From Bacteroidales bacterium UBA2030 (GTDB taxonomy: Bacteria; Bacteroidota; Bacteroidia; Bacteroidales; TTA-H9), in contig DDBO01000053.1 of the NCBI GenBank assembly GCA_002332755.1, positions 1 to 6,886 of the forward strand: DNA of 6,886 nucleotides, read 5' to 3'. Below, in pieces: positions 6,869 to 6,886 of this stretch; positions within the stretch are counted from its first letter, which is position 1; every line of letters starts with the position of its first letter. The position numbers and the translations under genes were made by a program. The notes under the pieces are model-generated. The model did no database searches and was not told the DNA's origin. It saw only the letters and a program-made list of their open reading frames with translations.

Positions 6869-6886
6869 AGAATGCTTTATTTTTAA

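Noticed and set aside
1..6886. Search for tRNA, rRNA, CRISPR repeats, insertion sequence ends and long direct repeats
   Set aside because: Nothing seen by eye. No gap between genes exceeds about 150 bases, so there is little non-coding space to hold them.

Overview
The window looks like a chromosomal segment of a Bacteroidota bacterium, probably from the Bacteroidales/Marinilabiliales side, though the genus cannot be read from it. Three things point there: the wording of the EF-4/LepA protein, a TAnnTTTG-type promoter element ahead of the sigma factor gene, and start codons preceded by A/T-rich leaders with weak or no Shine-Dalgarno sequences. The sequence is almost fully coding and moderately AT-rich. 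I see no mobile element, CRISPR array, tRNA or rRNA.

Layout, left to right. (1) Positions 1-1695, plus strand: the 3' part of lepA (elongation factor 4). The window edge cuts off about 32-35 N-terminal codons. A strong intrinsic terminator follows at 1718-1749. (2) Positions 1784-3585, plus strand: a two-gene regulatory unit made of a candidate promoter, a 161-aa ECF sigma factor, and 12 nt later a 413-aa single-pass membrane protein that is most likely its anti-sigma factor. (3) Positions 3575-6868, minus strand: a second two-gene unit reading the other way. An 868-aa soluble PAS-containing hybrid histidine kinase is followed after 6 nt by a 226-aa short-chain dehydrogenase/reductase (SDR). 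The SDR and anti-sigma genes converge and overlap by 11 bp at their 3' ends.

How the genes may work together. lepA is a housekeeping translation gene, insulated from the rest by its terminator. The sigma/anti-sigma pair looks like a transmembrane signalling switch: an envelope cue would act on the extracytoplasmic part of the anti-sigma and free the sigma factor. The kinase has no membrane segment, so it should sense a cytoplasmic signal through its PAS domains and pass phosphate to its own receiver domain. The SDR is probably co-transcribed with it, but its substrate is unknown. No direct link between the two regulatory units can be shown from sequence.

The least explained parts are the anti-sigma protein (duplicated N-terminal motif without the usual zinc ligands, and an unassigned C-terminal domain) and the first ~240 residues of the kinase (probably two degenerate PAS folds, with a three-cysteine cluster). 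I found no clear evidence of a wholly new system.
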